This document shows positions 17,255-25,591 of a DNA stretch of 64,000 bases, in pieces; the stretch's first letter is position 1; the number at the start of each line of letters is the position of its first letter. The translations under genes were made by a program, and so were the position numbers. Source of the stretch: Thermoplasmata archaeon UBA61 (GTDB taxonomy: Archaea > Thermoplasmatota > Thermoplasmata > Lutacidiplasmatales > UBA184); the NCBI GenBank assembly GCA_002503985.1, contig DASW01000009.1, positions 1 to 64,000 on the forward strand, written 5' to 3'. The notes under the pieces were generated by a model. It was not told where the DNA came from. It ran no database searches and saw only the letters and a list, made by a program, of their open reading frames with translations.

Positions 17255-18559
17255 TCACGGAGTGTGGCGGGACGGGGTGCGCGGGAACGGAGTCGTGTCG
17301 CGGATGTGCTCTCGACGGAGCATCCAGCGGAGGACCCGTTCCACCCCGAGACCGAAGCCGGCGTGGGGGATGTTACCGTGACGTCGAAGGTCAAGGTACC
17401 ACTCGTACTCCTCGGTCTTCGCGCCGATCTGACCGATCCGCTCCTTCAGCCGATCGATGTCGGTCTCGCGGCAGGAAGCGCCGACGATCTCTCCGTATCC
17501 TTCGGGGCCGAGGAGGTCGGTCGCTTCCACGGTCCGCGGGTCGTCCGGAGAACGGAGCATGTAGAATGCCTTCAACTCGCGAGGGTAGTGCGTGACGAAG
17601 AGGGGCGACGTGCTCTCGAGCGTGAGCGCACGCTCCTCGGCGGTGCCGAGGTCGCTTCCGAACTGAACGGGGAAGCCGAGCTTGGAGAGCCGGTCGATCG
17701 CCTCCGAGTAACGGACCCGTTCGAACGGGGCTCGGATCGCGAGCAGCTCTTCGGGGGGCCGGCCGAGCGCTTTGAGCTCCTTGGGGCGACGTTCCGCCAC
17801 CGCGTGCAGCACGGCCACCATCATCCGCTCGATGAAGTCGATGAGGCCGTCTAGGTCGCACCACGCGAGCTCGATCTCAAGGTTCAGGAACTCGGTGAGG
17901 TGCCGTGGGGTCCGCGACTTCTCGGCCCGGAACGACGGGGTGAGCCCGTAGACCCGCTCGCTCGGGAAGAGGAGCGCCTCGAGGTAGAGCTGGGCGGTCT
18001 GGGAGAGATACCCCGGGCGGCCGAAGTAGTCGAACTGGAACGCCTCGGCGCCGCCCTCTGCGGCGTTTCCCGATAGGATCGGCGGGGTCATCTCGAGGAC
18101 GTCCTCGCGGTCGAGGAACTCGCGGAACGCGCGCAGGAGCTCCGCCTTCACACGGAAGATGGCCACGTTCTCCTGCGAACGGATCGCGAGGTGGCGCTGG
18201 TCCAGCAGGAACTCCTCGGTCTGGCCAGAGAAGATAGGGAACGGCTCGCCGGAATCGATCACCGCGATCCGGCTCGCTCGGACCTCGCGCCCGTCCGGAG
18301 CCCGCCGGTCCTCGGCGACCGTCCCTTCGACCGACACCGCGCCTTCGATCTGTACGTGCTCGGCCGCGGTGAACACCTCGTCCCCGAGCGCGTCGCGACG
18401 GCCCGTCACCTGGACGACCCCCGTTCGGTCCCTCAGGACCAGGAAGAGGATCCCGCCCGACGATCGGGTCCGGAGGACCCAGCCCCGGAGTCGAACGGTG
18501 GCCCCGAGCGCGTCGGGGGCGAACACACGGGCGACGGCGTCGAACGACGGGGCGCTCAC
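17255..18559 (-). CDS. asnS: Asparaginyl-tRNA synthetase
   Basis: A 434-residue class IIb synthetase of normal length. An N-terminal OB anticodon-binding fold (~10-110) is followed by the catalytic domain. Motif 2 is FRAEKSRTPRHLTEFLNLEIE, with motif 3 GFGLGVERVLRWML. The ILSGNAAEGGAEAF segment is typical of AsnRS rather than archaeal AspRS. It charges tRNA(Asn) with asparagine. The GTG start overlaps the TGA of the TFS gene as GTGA, so the two are translationally coupled. Confidence 0.9.
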   Translation of the reverse strand: MSAPSFDAVARVFAPDALGATVRLRGWVLRTRSSGGILFLVLRDRTGVVQVTGRRDALGDEVFTAAEHVQIEGAVSVEGTVAEDRRAPDGREVRASRIAVIDSGEPFPIFSGQTEEFLLDQRHLAIRSQENVAIFRVKAELLRAFREFLDREDVLEMTPPILSGNAAEGGAEAFQFDYFGRPGYLSQTAQLYLEALLFPSERVYGLTPSFRAEKSRTPRHLTEFLNLEIELAWCDLDGLIDFIERMMVAVLHAVAERRPKELKALGRPPEELLAIRAPFERVRYSEAIDRLSKLGFPVQFGSDLGTAEERALTLESTSPLFVTHYPRELKAFYMLRSPDDPRTVEATDLLGPEGYGEIVGASCRETDIDRLKERIGQIGAKTEEYEWYLDLRRHGNIPHAGFGLGVERVLRWMLRREHIRDTTPFPRTPSRHTP

Positions 18560-18867
18560 GAGTACTCCCGCCACTTGTGGCCGCACTTCGTGCACTCGAA
18601 GATCCGCGTCTCGGGCTCGTCCGAGCCGCGCGTCTGGCGGAGCACCCAGTACGCTTCGCCGTTCGAGCACTTGGGACAGGTCTCCGCCGTCTTCGGCAGC
18701 GTGACGTGCCGCGTCTCCACGACCGCGACCTTCCCCCGCCCGCTCGCGTCCGTCTGGCGGACCTCGACCCCTCGGCCCAGAGGGACCTTCTTGCCGCACT
18801 CGGAGCAGTGCCAGACGCCCGCGGCGCGGTCGGGGCGCATCAATCGCTTGCAGGAAGGACAGAACAT
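18556..18867 (-). CDS. tfs: Transcription factor TFS (TFIIS/RPB9-like)
   Basis: A 103-residue protein with two zinc ribbons. The N-terminal one is FCPSCKRLM...CSECG (residues ~2-27). The C-terminal one is CPKCSNGEAYW...CTKCGHKW. The QTRGSDEPET loop keeps the acidic Asp-Glu pair that drives transcript cleavage by archaeal RNA polymerase, so this is TFS rather than a simple RPB9 subunit. It is coupled to asnS by GTGA overlap. Confidence 0.92.
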   Translation of the reverse strand: MFCPSCKRLMRPDRAAGVWHCSECGKKVPLGRGVEVRQTDASGRGKVAVVETRHVTLPKTAETCPKCSNGEAYWVLRQTRGSDEPETRIFECTKCGHKWREYS

Positions 18868-18922
18868 GGTCCGAGGTCCGAGAAAGCGGAGGTGCGGTAT
18901 TTGACGCTTCGCTGGCCGCCCC

Positions 18923-20329
18923 TCAGCCGATGACCTGGTCCGGGGACCCCGCGCTCGACGGAGGCGCCTCGGGCGACGCGACCGAGAGCGGGATGGGGGA
19001 GGGCTTGGCGTTGGGGGCAAGCAACTTGCGCATGTGCTCCACCCGGCGGCTGAGGTCCGCCTTCGTCCCGATGTCGTGGCGGAGGTAGTACTCGCCCTTG
19101 ACGAAGGCCAGCGCTGCCTCGACTCGGCTCCCGGCCTCGTAGATTGCGCTCGCTTCGCCGACCAGCGCGAGACCGCGCGAGGAGCTCAGACGCACGACGC
19201 CTGGACCGGCCGCGTCCACGCTGCCGTAGACGAGATGGACCCCGGCCGCCTCGATGGCGCCGGTGTCGACCGCGACCAAGCCCCCGGTCGTCGGTTTGTC
19301 CCCGTACCCGGGGGGCACGATGTACTTCACGACCGTCGCTCGGAGCCGGAACCGGACCAGGTTCGGGTCGACCGAGCCGGTGGCGACCCCGTAGAGGAGC
19401 GCGGCGAAGTCCCCCGGCTCGTAGAGCGCGAGCGCGTTGATCCCTTCGGGGTCTCCGAGACGGGCGTTGAACTCGACGAGGCGGGGACCGTTCGCGGTCA
19501 GCATGAACCCACCGTAGAGGATCCCGCGGTACGGGAGACCCTCCGCGCGAAGGACGGAGGCGGTCTTCTCGATGAGCCCTACCGCGAGGTCCCGGTCGGC
19601 CGCCGAAAGGAACGGCAATAGGTGGTCCCGCTGGGAGTACGACCCCATGCCACCCGTGTTCCGGCCGTGGTCCCCCTCGAGCGCCCGCTTGAAGTCCTGA
19701 ACCGCCGGCATCGGGTACACGCCGGAGTCGGTCACGAAGGCCATCTGACTGAACTCCTCGCCCTCGAGCTTCTCCTCGATGAGGACCCGCTGGCCTTGGG
19801 CGAGGATCGACTTCGCGTAGTCCGCCCCCTCCTTCACCTCGGTGAAGTCGGATCCTTGGACCCGGACCCCTTTGCCGGCGGTGAGCCCACTTGGCTTCAC
19901 GACGAACGGGCCCGGGAACCCGGCCACGGCCCGGTCGACCTCGTCGGGGGTCGCTGGAGCGACGAAGTGCGGCTGACCGGCGACCCCATGTCGCTGGAGG
20001 AGCTCGCGGCAGAACAGCTTGGAGGTCTCGATCTGGGCGGCGGCCCGGTCGGGACCGACCGTCGGGACCCCCGCGGCGCGAAGCGCATCCGCGACCCCTG
20101 CAGCGAGCGGGGCTTCCGGTCCGATCACCGCGGCTTCGGCCCGCGCGTCCTTCGCGAAGGCGACGACCCGGGGGGCGTCCGTCGGGTCGACCCGGACCGA
20201 CCGCTGGGCGATCCGTTCGAGACCGGGGTTCGCGTTCGAGCTCGCCACCAGGAGCTCGGAGCCCGCCCGGTGGAGGGCGAGCGCGATCGAATGCTCTCGG
20301 GCCCCGCCGCCGACCACGAGGAACCGCAT
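18923..20329 (-). CDS. purD: Phosphoribosylamine-glycine ligase
   Basis: A 468-residue ATP-grasp enzyme. The N-terminal domain begins MRFLVVGGGAREHSIALAL. ATP-grasp segments include KPSGLTAGKGVRVQGSDF, EEKLEGEEFSQMAFVTD and LVEFNARLGDPEG. It joins phosphoribosylamine and glycine to form GAR, the second step of purine synthesis. The length slightly exceeds the bacterial ~430 owing to a low-complexity C-terminus (~430-468). A strong TATA-like element precedes the ATG. It is divergently transcribed from rpoL. Confidence 0.95.
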   Translation of the reverse strand: MRFLVVGGGAREHSIALALHRAGSELLVASSNANPGLERIAQRSVRVDPTDAPRVVAFAKDARAEAAVIGPEAPLAAGVADALRAAGVPTVGPDRAAAQIETSKLFCRELLQRHGVAGQPHFVAPATPDEVDRAVAGFPGPFVVKPSGLTAGKGVRVQGSDFTEVKEGADYAKSILAQGQRVLIEEKLEGEEFSQMAFVTDSGVYPMPAVQDFKRALEGDHGRNTGGMGSYSQRDHLLPFLSAADRDLAVGLIEKTASVLRAEGLPYRGILYGGFMLTANGPRLVEFNARLGDPEGINALALYEPGDFAALLYGVATGSVDPNLVRFRLRATVVKYIVPPGYGDKPTTGGLVAVDTGAIEAAGVHLVYGSVDAAGPGVVRLSSSRGLALVGEASAIYEAGSRVEAALAFVKGEYYLRHDIGTKADLSRRVEHMRKLLAPNAKPSPIPLSVASPEAPPSSAGSPDQVIG

Positions 20330-20357
20330 GGTTGCGTTTCGGAGGAGTCGATGAACG

Positions 20358-20366
20358 TTATATTAT
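20358..20366 (-). promoter_or_regulatory. TATA box of purD (ttatattat)
   Basis: A 9-bp A/T-only run 29-37 nt upstream of the purD ATG, in the 132-bp divergent gap to rpoL. The same gap has tttaag at ~20421 for the plus strand. Confidence 0.65.
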
Positions 20367-20461
20367 GGGCGTCGGCGGGAGACGTCAGCGGCGGACGCTC
20401 CACGTTCGCTCCCGCCATCTTTAAGAAGCGCTCGCAAGTGGCTGGGCCTCCGGGGTCACCG

Positions 20462-20749
20462 ATGGAGCTTCGCGTCGTCGAAAAGGAGCACGACCTCCTC
20501 CGGGTCGAGTTCCCGAAGGGTGAGGAGACCCTGCTCATCCCGCTCGTGGAGGCGCTCCAGAAGGAGGAGAAGGTCGTCGAGGCGCGATACTACCTCGGGC
20601 ACCCGTACCTCGACCGGCCCACGCTCTACGTGAAGACGAAAGGAGAGAAACCCCAGCAGGTCCTGAAGCGGGTGCTGAAGGACCTCACGGACCTCTACGG
20701 GGACCTTCTCGCGGATTTCGAGAAGAAGGCGGACAAGGTCAAGGCCTGA
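20462..20749 (+). CDS. rpoL: DNA-directed RNA polymerase subunit L (Rpb11)
   Basis: A 95-residue protein of normal length. It matches archaeal RpoL over its whole length: the VVEKEHDLLRVEFPKGEETL N-terminal strands, ARYYLGHPYLDRPTLYV, and the C-terminal dimerisation helix. It pairs with subunit D in the polymerase assembly platform. It is followed after 14 nt by kptA, giving a likely two-gene operon. Confidence 0.92.
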   Translation: MELRVVEKEHDLLRVEFPKGEETLLIPLVEALQKEEKVVEARYYLGHPYLDRPTLYVKTKGEKPQQVLKRVLKDLTDLYGDLLADFEKKADKVKA

Positions 20750-20763
20750 CGAGAACCGGGGCG

Positions 20764-21444
20764 ATGCTGAAGGAGTGCGCACAGCACGGGTACTTCCGGG
20801 CGGAGAGCTGCCCCGTCTGCGGCCAGCCTGGGCGGTTCCTGATGAACGACCGGGAGCTCGACCACCTCGGTCGGATCGTGACCGGGATCCTCCGGCACTT
20901 CCCGGACCGCTACCAGCTCCCCATCGACCCCCAGGGTTGGGTCCCCCTCCCCCAGATGGTCCGGGCGATCTCGCAGAAACACCCCGCGTACCACTGGCTG
21001 CGTCCCCAGCATCTCGTCGCGATCGCCGAGACCGATGCGAAAGGCCGCTACGAGGTCCGGGACGACCGGATCCGTGCGACCTACGGGCACACCGTCGACC
21101 TCGACCTCGACCTGCCCACCGAGAACATCCCTGACTTCCTCTACTACCCGGTCACGGCCGAGGAAGTGTCGATCGTCCTCGAGGTCGGTCTGAAGCCGTC
21201 GGACCGGAAGAAGGTCCACCTGTCGAAGACCGCGGAAGACGCTCACGCCGCCGGTGCCGTGCGGACTCCCGAACCGGTCATCCTCGAAGTGGACGCGAAG
21301 CGTGCCCGAGAGGACGGCCTCGTCATCATGAAGGCCGGGAAGACCGTCTACCTCGTCGACCGGGTGCCCCCCGAGTACCTGAAGCGGTCCGACACGCCCC
21401 CTGCCGCGAAAGCCCCGGCCATCGAACGGAACTCCGACGCGTAA
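20764..21444 (+). CDS. kptA: RNA 2'-phosphotransferase with N-terminal zinc finger
   Basis: A 226-residue protein. Residues ~5-20 form a C-x2-H-x7-C-x2-C knuckle (C5, H8, C16, C19). The KptA/Tpt1 fold follows, with GWVPLPQM, RYEV...RIRATYGHTVD and the YYPVTAEEVSIVLEVGLKPS loop. Tpt1/KptA moves a 2'-phosphate from an RNA splice junction to NAD+. Archaeal tRNA ligation does not normally leave this phosphate, so the physiological role is open. The C-terminus carries an extra ~40 residues. Confidence 0.88.
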   Translation: MLKECAQHGYFRAESCPVCGQPGRFLMNDRELDHLGRIVTGILRHFPDRYQLPIDPQGWVPLPQMVRAISQKHPAYHWLRPQHLVAIAETDAKGRYEVRDDRIRATYGHTVDLDLDLPTENIPDFLYYPVTAEEVSIVLEVGLKPSDRKKVHLSKTAEDAHAAGAVRTPEPVILEVDAKRAREDGLVIMKAGKTVYLVDRVPPEYLKRSDTPPAAKAPAIERNSDA

Positions 21445-21502
21445 CCGTCCGGCACCCTTCCACCGCGATTCCGCTCGGGCATCCCCCGAAACGCCAGGGC
21501 CG

Positions 21503-22645
21503 TTACGGCCTCATCGAGTAGGAGCGGCCCTTCCAAGCCACCGTCTTTCGCCGAAGTCCCTGGCTCAACGACGTCACGAGAAGCACCACATAGTACCCCA
21601 CCGCGGCGGGAAATAGGAGCCCGTAGGCCGCCGGAGCACCGAGCGCACGGGCGAAGACCACGTGCTTGCCGAACAGCGCGAGGTAGAGGACCCCGCCCAT
21701 CAGGGTCAGCCCGAGGGAACCCACCAGGAGCCCGAACGGGAGGAGGGCGAGCGGCAGCAGAAAGAAACCGACCAGCCCCGCGATCGACCCGGCGAGGCGC
21801 ACGGCCGAGAACTCGGTCCCGTGGACGTTCTTGAGGAGGCCCTCGAACATCTCGGGGCGATTCCGGTACATCCGGGTCTGGGCCAGGGTGGGAGCCCACG
21901 CGAACCTCAGCGCGCGGCCGGCGGCTCGATATCGCCGGGCGATGGCGATGTCCTCGAGGACGATCGACCGGACGGCTTCGTGGCCACCGACCGCATAGTA
22001 CGTCGTCCGGGGAGTGAGCCAGAACTGTCCGTTGGCGATCGCGCTCTTCGAACGGGGCCGGCTCACGTGCGGGGCGCGGAAGTACGTGAGGACCACCTGG
22101 ATGTAGAACGGGAGGACCAGCCGCTCCCAGAAGCTCCGCATCTCGACCGCCGGCCCGATCGTCGCGAGGTCGGCATGCTCTCGCTGCGCCCATTCGAGCG
22201 TGGTCCGGACCGCCGCCGGGTGGGTCCGGACGTCAGCATCCTCGAAGAGGATCCATTCCCCCGTCGCGGCCCGGGCCCCGTTCCAACACGCCCAGTTCTT
22301 CCCCACCCACCCGGCGGGCAACGGCGGAGGGTTCACCCGCTGCACCCGAGGGGCACGGCCGTCGATCACTTCCCCGGTCCGGTCGGTCGAGCTGTCCTCA
22401 ACCACGATGATCTCCAGGTTCGGGTAGTCCTGCGCCAGGAGGTCGTCCAACGTGGCCGGCAGGTCGAGCTCCTCGTTGCGCGCGGCGATCACCACGCTGA
22501 CCCGGGGCAGGGTCTCGGGGGAGGAGGTCGGTGGCGAGGGGTCCAGTCGGGGCATCTGGGCGGCGAGGAGCAGCGCGAACCCGTGGTACAGGAGCACGGC
22601 GACCGAAGCGGCTACGAGGAGGAGCTCGACCCAGAGAGGGACCAT
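21503..22645 (-). CDS. Membrane-associated family 2 glycosyltransferase
   Basis: A 380-residue protein. One N-terminal transmembrane helix precedes a GT-A domain (~45-270): RVSVVIAARNEELDLPATL, the EDSSTDRTGE loop, the DXD-like FEDADVRT, then the ED of LEDIAIARRY. About three transmembrane helices fill the C-terminus, as in CrtQ-like and other lipid-linked GT2 enzymes. It probably glycosylates a lipid or isoprenoid; the acceptor is unknown. ATG 22645 is supported by the TATA-like box at 22665-22673. Confidence 0.85.
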   Translation of the reverse strand: MVPLWVELLLVAASVAVLLYHGFALLLAAQMPRLDPSPPTSSPETLPRVSVVIAARNEELDLPATLDDLLAQDYPNLEIIVVEDSSTDRTGEVIDGRAPRVQRVNPPPLPAGWVGKNWACWNGARAATGEWILFEDADVRTHPAAVRTTLEWAQREHADLATIGPAVEMRSFWERLVLPFYIQVVLTYFRAPHVSRPRSKSAIANGQFWLTPRTTYYAVGGHEAVRSIVLEDIAIARRYRAAGRALRFAWAPTLAQTRMYRNRPEMFEGLLKNVHGTEFSAVRLAGSIAGLVGFFLLPLALLPFGLLVGSLGLTLMGGVLYLALFGKHVVFARALGAPAAYGLLFPAAVGYYVVLLVTSLSQGLRRKTVAWKGRSYSMRP

Positions 22646-22664
22646 CACCCGGCGTAGACCGCCC

Positions 22665-22673
22665 CTAATAAAG
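22665..22673 (-). promoter_or_regulatory. TATA-like ctttattag in a 61-bp divergent gap
   Basis: Lies 20-28 nt upstream of the glycosyltransferase ATG (22645). The Hef-like gene starts on the other strand at 22707, so both promoters must share this very short gap. Confidence 0.5.
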
Positions 22674-22706
22674 GGCTGGCCGGTGGGCGGGTGGAGCGCG
22701 CCGTAG

Positions 22707-24311
22707 ATGGCCACCGTCGAGCATCCTCGGGTCCGGCCCGGCCTTCTCGAAGACCGGGTCTATCAGGGGCGCATCGCCGAGGTCGCGGTCGGTCGGAACA
22801 CGTTGGTGGTCCTTCCCACGGGCCTCGGGAAGACCGCGATCGCGCTCCGGGTCATCGCCGAGTACCTGCTCCGATCGCCGGCCGAATCGGTGCTGCTTCT
22901 CGCGCCCACCCGACCGCTCGTCGTACAGCACGCCGCGAGCGTCGCCCGCACGCTGCTCGCCCCCGAACCGCTGACGCTCACCGGAGCCATCGCGCCGGAA
23001 CGCCGAGCCGCGCTCCTGCGACCTCCTCAGGTGGTGGCCGCGACCCCCCAAGTGATCGGGAACGACCTCGCCGCCGGCGAGTTCCCGCTGGACTCGTTCT
23101 CGCTCATCGTGTTCGACGAGGCCCACCGGGCGGTCGGCGATTATCCGTACGTGGCGATCGCGAAGGCGAACCGCGACGGACCCAACGCACGGGTGCTCGC
23201 GATGACCGCTTCCCCGGGCGGCAGCCGGCGGCGGATTCGGGAGGTCTGGGCGAACCTCGGGATCGAGCAGTTCGAGTACCGCACCGAGCTGAGCCCCGAT
23301 GTCGCGCCGTACATCCACGGGATCGGAGTGGAGACCGTGGAGGTGCCGGTGCCGCCCGAGGTCCGGCACCTGGCCATCCTCCTCCGTGCGGCGGTCCAGC
23401 GCCAGGTCGACGTCCTGCGCAAGCTCGACCTGTTGCCGCCCGGGGAGGCGAGCCGGCGGGTCCTGCTCGACCTGGGCAGCCGCCTGAACCGGCAGATCGG
23501 GGCGGAGGAAGCCCAATCGGGGTCCGCCTCGGGATGGGTCTGGAAGGCCCGAACCACCCAGGCGGCGGCCATGAAAGGGCTCCACGCGCTCGAGCTGATC
23601 GAGACGCAGGGGGTCGATTCCCTCCGGGAGTTTCTCGCCCGGCAGCGGCCCGGTGAAGGACGACGGTGGACGGCGTCGCTCCGGGCGTTCTTGGGGGACC
23701 CCGACGTCGAGGAGGTCGTTCGCCGCCTCGAATCCCTCACGGTAGAGCATCCGAAGCTAGCGAAGACCGTGGAGATCGTTCGGGACGAGCTCCACCGCAA
23801 CCCGAACGCGCGGGTGATCGTCTTCTCCCAGTACCGCGGCACCGTCGACCACGTTGTGGAGGAGATCGAACGTCTCCACGACCCCGGCGTGCGAGCCGCC
23901 CGGTTCGTCGGTCAGGCGAGTCACGGCAATGACATAGGCCTCTCTCAGCGCGAGCAGGGGTCCATTCTCGACCGCTTCCGGTCGGGCGAGCGGAACTGCC
24001 TCGTCGCGACGTCCGTGGCCGAAGAGGGTCTCGACATCCCCGCGACCGACCTCGTCGTCTTTTACGAACCGGTCCCGGACGTGATCCGTACGATCCAACG
24101 ACGCGGACGCACCGGCCGCGTCCGGACCGGCCGCGCGATCGTCCTCGTCGCAGAGGGTACTCGGGACGTCGGGCTTCACCGTTCGGCGTTCGCCCGGGAG
24201 CGGCGGATGCACGAGATGCTGGTCGAGGTCCAGACCGAGATCGAGAAAGGCCACGCTCCTCCGCGGCCCGAACCGAAGCGGGTGCAGCGGCTGCTCTCGG
24301 AGTTCCGCTAG
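22707..24311 (+). CDS. Hef-type superfamily 2 helicase, no nuclease domain
   Basis: A 534-residue protein. RecA-1 has PTGLGKT (37-43), the APTRPLV strand, DEAH and TASPG. A helical insert follows (~210-340), then RecA-2 with VIVFSQYRGTVD, ATSVAEEGLDIP and the QRRGRTGR motif VI. This order matches archaeal Hef/FANCM helicases acting on forks. Euryarchaeal Hef has an extra C-terminal XPF nuclease and HhH; here the protein ends soon after motif VI. It overlaps the convergent dUTPase gene by 4 bases. Confidence 0.88.
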   Translation: MATVEHPRVRPGLLEDRVYQGRIAEVAVGRNTLVVLPTGLGKTAIALRVIAEYLLRSPAESVLLLAPTRPLVVQHAASVARTLLAPEPLTLTGAIAPERRAALLRPPQVVAATPQVIGNDLAAGEFPLDSFSLIVFDEAHRAVGDYPYVAIAKANRDGPNARVLAMTASPGGSRRRIREVWANLGIEQFEYRTELSPDVAPYIHGIGVETVEVPVPPEVRHLAILLRAAVQRQVDVLRKLDLLPPGEASRRVLLDLGSRLNRQIGAEEAQSGSASGWVWKARTTQAAAMKGLHALELIETQGVDSLREFLARQRPGEGRRWTASLRAFLGDPDVEEVVRRLESLTVEHPKLAKTVEIVRDELHRNPNARVIVFSQYRGTVDHVVEEIERLHDPGVRAARFVGQASHGNDIGLSQREQGSILDRFRSGERNCLVATSVAEEGLDIPATDLVVFYEPVPDVIRTIQRRGRTGRVRTGRAIVLVAEGTRDVGLHRSAFARERRMHEMLVEVQTEIEKGHAPPRPEPKRVQRLLSEFR

Positions 24312-24751
24312 CGGCCCGTGCTGCCGAACCCACCGGCCCGGGAGCGGACCGGGTCGACCTTCCCGAGGCGGAAGGTGGCGGGCTCGTCGGCGACGAGCCG
24401 AACCTGTCCGATCCGGTCGCCGGCCTCAATCCGGTAACGGCCTTCGAACAAGTAGGTCATGGGAACGCGGACCTCTCCCGAGTAATCGGAATCGACCGTA
24501 CCGGGGGCGTTCGCCATCAGGACCCCTTTGCTGCTGAGCCCGCTACGGGGCCGGACCTCGAGGAACGTCCCGGGAGGGCATCGCATCTTGAGCCCGGTCC
24601 GAACGAGCGTGACCCGCCCCCGTTCGAGCTCGACGGCCTCCGCGCTCGCGAGGTCGAAGCACGCCGACCCGCGGGTGGCTCGAACCGGGAGGGGGACCTC
24701 GCTCACTCCGGGGACCCGTTCCACACGGACCGTGCGTGACCGACGCGGCAC
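24308..24751 (-). CDS. dut: Trimeric dUTP pyrophosphatase
   Basis: A 147-residue protein with all five dUTPase motifs in order: GSACFDLASAE, PRSGLSSKGV, GTVDSDYSGEV, AGDRIGQVRLV and the C-terminal arm RAGGFGSTGR. It hydrolyses dUTP to dUMP, which limits uracil in DNA and supplies dUMP for dTMP. The GTG start is in good context. The closest alternative, dCTP deaminase, lacks the fifth arm in this form. Confidence 0.93.
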   Translation of the reverse strand: MPRRSRTVRVERVPGVSEVPLPVRATRGSACFDLASAEAVELERGRVTLVRTGLKMRCPPGTFLEVRPRSGLSSKGVLMANAPGTVDSDYSGEVRVPMTYLFEGRYRIEAGDRIGQVRLVADEPATFRLGKVDPVRSRAGGFGSTGR

Positions 24752-24776
24752 GCCCCTCGCGAGCTCTGCCGTCTCT

Positions 24777-25511
24777 TTACGGTTCCCGCGCGGGAGTTCC
24801 CTCGGACGGCTCGGAGTCGGGCACGGTTCCTTCCATGGCCAGCCAGCGGGCGACGATGTGACCTTCGGCCCGACGGAGGACCTTTCCGAGCGCGGGAGCG
24901 CTTCGGCCGGTCTGCTGGGCCAGGCGCGTCAGCGTGATCCGTCGGGGCACCGCGTAGTAGCCCATGACCCACGCCCGGGCCAGGAGCCGCGACTGGAGCG
25001 GCGTGAGCGGCGTCGTCCCTTCGTCCGGGGCGTACGGACGTCCCGAGGCCCGCACCACACGATACGGGAACTCCTCGCGGTCGAGGCGTTTGAGAACGCG
25101 ACGCAACGCACGCTCTTGGCCGTGGAACGTCGCGACGACCTTCTCCGCGTTGATGCGGAACGGAGCGGTCGGGGAGATCTCCCCACCGGCGAGCGAAAGA
25201 AGTCGTCGGAGGCGTTCGGGGTTGCGCTGGCGGACGAGCAGGATGTAATCGTGGGTACGGGGCCGTCGCTCGACCAGCTCGAAGCTCTCGAGGCCGTAGA
25301 TCGCCCGGATGCGGCGGGATTCGCGCTCGAGCTCGGAGGCGGTCTTGAGGGGACCTCGGCGTCGGACCCTCAGCAGCTGGAGGCGCCATCCCTGTTCGAG
25401 CCGAAGGGTCTCGAGGAGCTCGACCTCCTCGTACTTCTCGAACAACCCCGGGGGAATCAGCCCGAGGAGCGCGAGGTCCTCGGTGCGGAGCTCGAGCGTG
25501 ACGGTCTGCAT
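24777..25511 (-). CDS. Bat-like HTH-10 transcriptional regulator
   Basis: A 244-residue protein. The N-terminal ~165 residues resemble the ligand-sensing part of archaeal bacterioopsin-activator-like proteins. The C-terminal HTH-10 domain runs from LTPLQSRLLARAWVMGYYAVPRR-like sequence through ITLTRLAQQTGRSAPALGKVL (~170-230). It probably senses a small molecule and binds DNA; no redox or PAS motif is apparent. It starts 80 bp from the divergent ubiD gene, which it may control. Confidence 0.75.
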   Translation of the reverse strand: MQTVTLELRTEDLALLGLIPPGLFEKYEEVELLETLRLEQGWRLQLLRVRRRGPLKTASELERESRRIRAIYGLESFELVERRPRTHDYILLVRQRNPERLRRLLSLAGGEISPTAPFRINAEKVVATFHGQERALRRVLKRLDREEFPYRVVRASGRPYAPDEGTTPLTPLQSRLLARAWVMGYYAVPRRITLTRLAQQTGRSAPALGKVLRRAEGHIVARWLAMEGTVPDSEPSEGTPAREP

Positions 25512-25560
25512 CCCCGGGCCGACCGGGGGTTCCGATATGAACCTTGACCCCCTCCCCCTC

Positions 25561-25570
25561 GTTTAATAAC
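25561..25570 (+). promoter_or_regulatory. TATA box (gtttaataac) of the ubiD-ubiA operon
   Basis: Begins 31 nt before the GTG at 25592 and selects that start over an in-frame upstream TTG at 25544. Confidence 0.6.
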
Positions 25571-25591
25571 TCGGGCGATTCGCCGACCCTC

